Origin: Prostheceraeus crozeri
Taxonomy: Eukaryota > Platyhelminthes > Polycladida > Euryleptidae
Length of the DNA: 64,000 nt
Direction: 5' to 3'
NCBI GenBank assembly: GCA_907163375.1
Contig: CAJQUW010005765.1
Coordinates: 62,001 to 126,000, forward strand
Each line of letters begins with the position of its first letter. Positions within the stretch are counted from its first letter, which is position 1. Positions 58,263 to 64,000 of this stretch are shown here, piece by piece. The notes under the pieces were generated by a model. The model saw nothing but the letters and a program-made list of their open reading frames with translations. It ran no database searches and was not told the origin of the DNA. The translations under genes and the position numbers were made by a program.

Positions 58263-59359
58263 TTTTTGATAATTGTTATTGTTTTCCTTGAATCGTTCTT
58301 TGTCATTGTCAGCGAATGAGCTTATTATGTCTATTCATTGGTTGCAGCTGCGCAAAATTATTCGCATGTTTTAAAAGAATCGAAAATCTCATCGCGGCTT
58401 GAAATAGATCACGTGTAATGCCGTTAACATGATATTCTGAAGTTTATGATCAAGAATGCTTTACCTCTTTCATCCCTAGAGTTAAACATTAGGTTTGGAC
58501 GGACTTATTTTTTGCAAAAAACGAAGAAAATCTTTTGCGTATTTACCTAGTGAGTGGGATCAAAATTGAACTTCATATCAAAATACCAAAATATTCCGGG
58601 ATATTTGATGATATATTCACACAAATATAAGGCATGTGGCAATAAGTACGCATGTGCGATTTACTTTGTGGTATTATCCGAAACAGTCCTTGTAATGCAA
58701 ATGAGGACGATCCACACAATCCTCACAGATAAAGTTAGTTGCTTTTGGTTAACAGATGTGCTTCGAAAGACACAGTTTCCATCATCCTTCGCAAGCTGCA
58801 CCAGATGCTTTTACTATTGTGTAGCGCTCAGTTGGGTCTGACGTCCTTGGTCGGCCAGGTGGCATCGGTTTAAAAACATCGTCTGAATGCTGATCTAAAC
58901 ACACTTGCGTGCATGTATGCCCATGAGTGAAGCGTCCGCTAGCTTTCCATCTAGCAATAGACAGTAATAATTAATATTAGAGGCAGCTTCGAGCGCTATT
59001 CTGTCCATTTGATAGTGATTGTGAACCGCTGGGAGTGCTTTGAGGCAATAAATATTTGAAGCCACTATGAGCGGTTTGTCGGAGTGAAAGAAATGCGACA
59101 ACTCATTAACTTATTTGTCGGTTGCGACTCAATGCCTTGTTAGGATTCTATCAGTTCGCATCCGCCCTCTTAGTAATCTGCAGATGATTCAAACAAGTTA
59201 ATGATCATTATGAGTCGTCATAATTATCTTTGTGTTTACTCATGTATTCCTCAAATTAACAACATTACTTTGATTTGTTTGGCTTAGCAAAAGTTTGATT
59301 TCAGAGGGACAAACATTTGTTTATTAATACGACTACATTATTTTGTTGCTTCCTTGCTG
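58263..59359. other. No gene seen
   Basis: Frames at 58554-58841 (plus) and 59101-58895 (minus) have no recognised motif. No repeats defined. Confidence 0.4.
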
Positions 59360-60165
59360 TTTATGACTGTCCGCCAATTGCTGACGACGACGCTCTCCTT
59401 GCTAGTGTCGATGTTTGAGATGGCTGTAAAGTCCTATCCTTGCCTTGAGTATCCGGGGCATTGAAGACAAGGAAATTCGTTTGCTTGGATGGATGGTGGG
59501 TTGAGGCGGCGTTGGTGTCATTGCCGACGTTTCTCCTCCAGGTTTAGTCTTCGGTTCTCCTCAAACTTGGCGACTCCTTGACGGCACTGTGCTCGCCAAG
59601 TCGGTTTGTTGCACGCTTTCTCCTCCAAGGTGTCGGTGGGGCTTCCGCAGCTGCTCAGTACGTCTCTCAGGTGGTCTTGATAACGGCGTTTGGGGCAACC
59701 ATGTGGTCGGGATCCGTTCTCTAGCTCGCTGAATATAGTGATCTTGGGGAGGCGACTGTCTGCCATGCTGATGACGTGTCCAGTCCAGCGAAGGACGCTG
59801 TGGTTGATGAGGGCTTCTACACTTAATGTCTTTGCGTGAGGAAGGTTTTCTGAGTGTGGGATCCTGTCTCTCCATGTGATCCCAAATGATCTTACTTGAT
59901 GTGCTTGCGATATGGTGTCCAGCATTCGCATCCATGTAGAAGTGTCGACAGGACGATGGCACGAAAGACGGCAATCTTGGTGCGTAGGCGAAGGTTTTTG
60001 TTGAGAAATACCCTCGCTCTCAGGCGGCCAAAAGCTGTCGAGGCTTGGTGGATGCGATGGTGGACATCCTCATCGATGCTTCCGTTGTCTTCAATGATGC
60101 TGCCTAGGTAGGTAAAAGATAACGAATTCTCGTGTGGTTGTGGGGTTGTTCTTTGGGACCCTGCT
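59360..60165 (-). mobile_element. 3' end of a LINE reverse transcriptase
   Basis: On minus, 60120-59940 reads FTYLGSIIEDNGSIDEDVHH, then VFRAIVLSTLLHGCECW; after a frame change near 59930 it continues VLRWTGHVISMADSRLPK, then SRPHGCPKRRYQDHLRDVL and ACNKPTWRAQCRQGVAKFEE. This is the classic thumb and C-terminal tail of non-LTR reverse transcriptases. The catalytic domain and everything 5' are absent. Confidence 0.85.
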
Positions 60166-61230
60166 ACTAATTATTCAAAATGATTAATACCGACGCCTGT
60201 CCAACTTCAAATGTTCAATTAAACATAAGATTTCAATGAATAAACAAAGAATTTGAGCCTGTTTTGGCCATGATCATGATGGTTCAATGATGTGTACTAT
60301 CAATATTTAATGCTATTATACACGTATATGTATTTAGGAGAGAGGAGAGAGAGACATGGTTATTGAGCATAAGTTATAAGTGATAATCGATTATCTGATT
60401 CCACTGTTTCCTAAATCGGCCGCAGTGTTTGATATGATTTGATTGGTTATGATCAAAAACATGATGGTTCAATGATGCACTAAATCTTAAAATCTTTAAG
60501 ATTTTAATGAAAGAGCCAATAATCTTATGAACACTGAATAGGGAAGTTCAATGAAAACGCTTGATGGCATATTTCTTTGTGGAGTTATTAAAACTTGGCT
60601 CCCTAGCTGATGTTTTTCTATAATTCTTTGAGAAAATATGAACTGTTGTTTTTCTAAAGCACTGAAAATAAAAACATGTATTGATAAAAAAACTTTAACA
60701 TTAAAAACATTGAAAAAACACCATTTTTTATACATAAAAAATAACGCGTTTTTGTAAAAAACCTAAGTTGAAACAGGCAAGTTGATTACTGGAAGACCAG
60801 TTTCATTCATGGAAGATCACGCTACTCATATAAATCTTGTCATTTTGCTGGTAGCGGCGTCTATTTCGTCTGCGTAACTGAGAGATTCTTCCTATGATCA
60901 ATCACTTGAAAATAGCCTGTTCAATTCTGAACTCATCAAATTTCATACAAGAGGATGAGATTTTCCTTCTGTCAAATAATTGCAATATTTTTTTGAAGAA
61001 ACGCATAGCGCCTTGAAGTAGTCATCATTCTTTTCATCTGTCTGTACAAATACTTATCTCTGAAGAGCTATTGATTATGATTGGTTTGGCTAACAAAATG
61101 TAGTAGGTTACATAAGCAAGACATCTGAAAAATTAGAAACTACCTCAGCGCAATTTCATGGTCGTTGCCAATCGTGATGACGATGTAAACAAGATTTAAC
61201 AAATACCTTGGGCATGCAAATTGTACTTCA
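60166..61230. other. No gene seen
   Basis: AT-rich DNA. The phrase CATGATGGTTCAATGATG occurs twice (about 60278 and 60460). Nothing else recognisable. Confidence 0.4.
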
Positions 61231-62378
61231 TTTTGTTTTTTCATCTAAATTTGTAATTTGCTTTCGTTTTTTGATCCAAGTCATGCGCGCCAGGAGAACT
61301 CTGGCAACTGATCTTACCAGCGTCACGTCCAGAAAGTTAAGCACCTCATTGCGAATCAATAAGTAGTGCTTATTTCGGCATATTGAAAGGCATCCAGAAA
61401 CCCGATTTAATGCTGCCACTGCTTCAGCGCCCCAAACACCCCGTAAGTGGAGAACGCCATGGCCACACAAATCCATCCCAGACTGGCACACTTTTCGTCA
61501 CTTGCTAGATGTTTTCGTTTCTCTGCTGCTGTCAGACACATATCTGATGTTGCATTCACTCCATGAATAAAATCAGAAGTGAGCGGATGTGCAACACTGA
61601 TGTCAACCGCAGCTGCCTTTCCTAGTGACCAGTCTGGGATCAGTATGTCCGCTGGCCTGTCTAGATCGTCACTGAAGCCTTGTTCCAATCTTGAATTCAT
61701 TCATCCTTGTTGGTAGAACTGGTGTATGGAATTACGAATGATGTTATGTCGCTTCACAACATCAGGTCCTCGTTTACAAATTGTACCATGCACCCGAAAA
61801 TCATCCACAACTTTACTTGGACACATAGTGCAAGTAAAATGGTAATTCAGCGGCAATCCCAAGCGAAGCTTCACCAACATTTGTGTTTCATTGGGTTCCA
61901 AGCGTTGACCCAGTCCAGCACTCGGTTTTGCCTTGATGCATGCAGATGCCTGGATATTGGAAATCGCCGAAAGACGAGCTTTATCAAATAAGGATTGATT
62001 CATTTATAACAAGTTCTTCTCCATGCAGTCTTCTATTTTATCTGAAAAAGCTTTTGAGATTGGCAGTTGGACCTAAATGAATGCTACTCCAAATGATAAG
62101 AAGAATCAGTTTTCAAATGATACTACTCGACTGTTTCCTAGATATAAGCAGAATGCGAATTAGTGGATAAGATTGATGCCAAACAGGCTGCCGATAACTG
62201 CTTCTCAGCTGATCTGATTCCAAGTCCTCCTCGTTTGAGGCTCAATTTGGCTTGAAGACGAGCGGCATCTGTTAAGCCAATGGATACTGAATCTTCCAAG
62301 CACCGCATGACATCTGCATCAAACTTGGCGAACTGTCTGATGACATTCTTAGGTGGACGACAGCGTGCTATATGGTTC

Positions 62379-62906
62379 AGGGGTCCTGCACATATTACGT
62401 GACACCAAATTTACGAAATTTTAACCCCTTCCCCCTTGTGATACGGCGTGATATATCCTGTGAATTCCCCTCCCATATCACGTGATATTCTGGTGTACCC
62501 ACCCTCCAAAAAAAAAACTTCAGGAAGTCAGTAGCTGATCAACAGAAGGCTATGCAAGCCCATTGTTTCATCGAGAGAGAACGTTTGATTCCTGAATATA
62601 ACGTCACTCAGCTAGGCATGTGACGCTATTTTGTATTCAAACCGCTTGTTTTTGCCAAACATTCGATCGATTTCTGCTTCGAGATACTTCAAGATAACAT
62701 TTACATTTACTTAAGTAACATTTACTCGTATTTACTTCAAAATAACAACTTCTACTTGATAATGCATTTTATTTGAAAGAGCAGTATAAGCTTATAGTGT
62801 ATCACGTGATATTGTCTGCGTACCCCATCCACCATGTGATACCGCGTGATGTATCGGTTGAACCCCCCTCACCCCTTACGCATCACGTAGTATGTGCACG
62901 ACCCCT
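62379..62906. mobile_element. 528-bp MITE with AGGGGTC ends
   Basis: Inverted ends of 24 bp read AGGGGTCCTGCACATATTAC and, from the right, AGGGGTCGTGCACATACTAC. Internal words TCACGTGATAT and ATACCGCGTGATGTATC recur in both halves. It lies within the old retroelement, whose coding similarity resumes on both sides. No target duplication could be fixed. Confidence 0.82.
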
Positions 62907-62994
62907 AAGCTTGCAAAAACCGCTACAAAGTCTCAAATTATGCAAAGCAATTTGAGGATCATTCAGTTGCACAACAACATCAATGAGACGTCCA

Positions 62995-63713
62995 TAGTCC
63001 GGCAGCCAGCACGAGTTTCTGCAGGGAACGAGGCCGAAAATGAGACTTTCACAGAATGATGTACACCCTATGCCAACTACGCACGTCTGCCGAGTTCTAA
63101 TGAGTTCCTCTTATCATCAGAGAAGATCAAAGAAAATCACATGTAAATCCAATGAAACGCAGATTGCAGTTTTCGGCAAAAATGAAATTTTCTATGTTTT
63201 CTCTGATTAAACGAAAAATACTAAGCCCAGAGTCATAATTTTTGATAGGGAATGTCTTCAGGTCATTTTCTTTCATGTTCATGCACCCTTGTCTGCAAAG
63301 GTAAACACATTTAGATTTGGCGAGCCTCTTAATGTCGGCAAACATATACATTTTGAGCAACTTTATCCACATTCAACTACACTCTCACATGCATTAACGA
63401 TCAGATGCATGATAATAGCACATGCACATCATAGAAAATTACCTGAAGGAATTCCATGTCAAATATTATGACTCTGGGCTTAGTACTTTTCGTTAAATCA
63501 CAGAAAACATAGAAAATTTCATTTTAATCAAAATTGCAATTTGCGTCACATTGGATTTACATGTGCTTTTCTTTGATCTTCTCTGACAAGAAGAGGAACT
63601 CACTAGAACTCGACAGACGTGCAGATTCGTAGTAGGCATAGGGTGTACATCATTCTGTGTAAATCTCACTTTCGGCCTCGTTCCCTGCAGAAACTCGTTC
63701 TGCTGCCGTACTA
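62995..63713. mobile_element. Foldback MITE (TAGTCCGG family), copy B
   Basis: A 719-bp element with long inverted arms of about 250 bp, from TAGTCCGGCAGCCAGCACG to CTGCTGCCGTACTA, closely similar to 18771-19613. A 4-bp direct repeat TCCA (62991-62994 and 63714-63717) flanks it. It sits inside the old retroelement. The arms carry a conserved head near the ends (TTTCTGCAGGGAACGAGGCC) and match the shorter head of the 44676-45423 element. Confidence 0.85.
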
Positions 63714-64000
63714 TCCAGTATTTTTTTTATTTTCCTTGTAGCAAATGTAGCACAACAAGACTTTTCACCGATAGGTGCCCCTAAAATTTCAATGCTAGGC
63801 TCATGAAACTTTCCTACATGGGATGGAAAACAACTGAGATCTGTTTTCCTGTAGAGTTCACACTTGTGCATATTGAGACGAAGACCTGACCATATATAGT
63901 GGTTGCTCTAAAAATTCTCAAACACCTTGAAATGGCGTCTCTACTTCCACATAGTACTCCGTCGTCTAGGTACCACGTATTAAGAGACAGTTATGTAGTA

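Larger units (their letters stand above)
61407..64000 (-). mobile_element. Old reverse-transcriptase element, cut by two MITEs
   Basis: Retroelement sequence runs from beyond the window edge to about 61400 on minus. Visible parts, in order: a WYLDDG active-site box (about 63960) and GLRLNMHKCELYRK (63885-63830); ALHNLRLCSGFCKL (62950-62910); CRPPKNVIRQFAKFDADVM and KRGGLGIRSAEKQLSAAC (62360-62200), a thumb-like region; a Cys/His segment CTMCPSKVVDDFR with DVVKRHNIIRN (61830-61740); and ILIPDWSLGKAAAVDISVAH with LGWICVAMAFSTYGVFG (61640-61420), a C-terminal nuclease-like domain. Two MITEs sit inside it (62379-62906 and 62995-63713). It is broken, with multiple defects, and clearly old. Probably non-LTR, but the exact family is not settled. 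Confidence 0.75.

Overview
This window looks like nuclear DNA of a marine-type invertebrate animal. It is AT-rich, its one recognisable host gene is split by long introns, and it carries a dense, layered set of animal-type mobile elements: Tc1/mariner, hAT-like, non-LTR and Penelope-like elements, SINEs and many MITEs. No rRNA, intact tRNA, CRISPR array or bacterial operon is visible. I cannot name the species.

The backbone is one minus-strand gene. Four exons (57679-57287, 54936-54520, 47060-46599, 18026-17322) join in phase 0 across introns of 2,350, 7,459 and 28,572 bp with GT/AG borders. They encode a predicted 658-residue protein: a hydrophobic N-terminus, a DUF2064-type domain, then a family 2 glycosyltransferase. 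In bacteria these two domain families are named after arsenosugar-type gene clusters. Here they are fused in an animal gene. An acceptor-like site just upstream of exon 1 suggests another 5' exon.

Region by region. 1-17 kb lies downstream of the gene. It holds a 938-bp hAT-like element, a 256-bp MITE with a perfect 8-bp target duplication, CACTAG-ended MITEs, a 5'-truncated LINE with a 26-bp target duplication, a 3.3-kb DNA transposon with 350-bp inverted repeats, a tRNA-derived SINE and a TA-flanked MITE. 18-46.6 kb is intron 3. It holds nested transposons, two Tc1-type elements, LINE remnants and a 4.9-kb minisatellite of about 232 units of 21 bp. 47-54.5 kb is intron 2, with a second 1-kb element of the 8-bp-duplication family, a Penelope remnant and an intronless linker-histone-like gene on the opposite strand. 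57.7-64 kb lies upstream, with a second Penelope remnant, a LINE tail and an old reverse-transcriptase element cut by two MITEs.

Most long open frames here come from repeats. The minisatellite alone keeps frames open for more than 1,300 codons because its 21-bp unit is a multiple of three. The likely host coding sequence is the split glycosyltransferase and possibly the histone-like gene.
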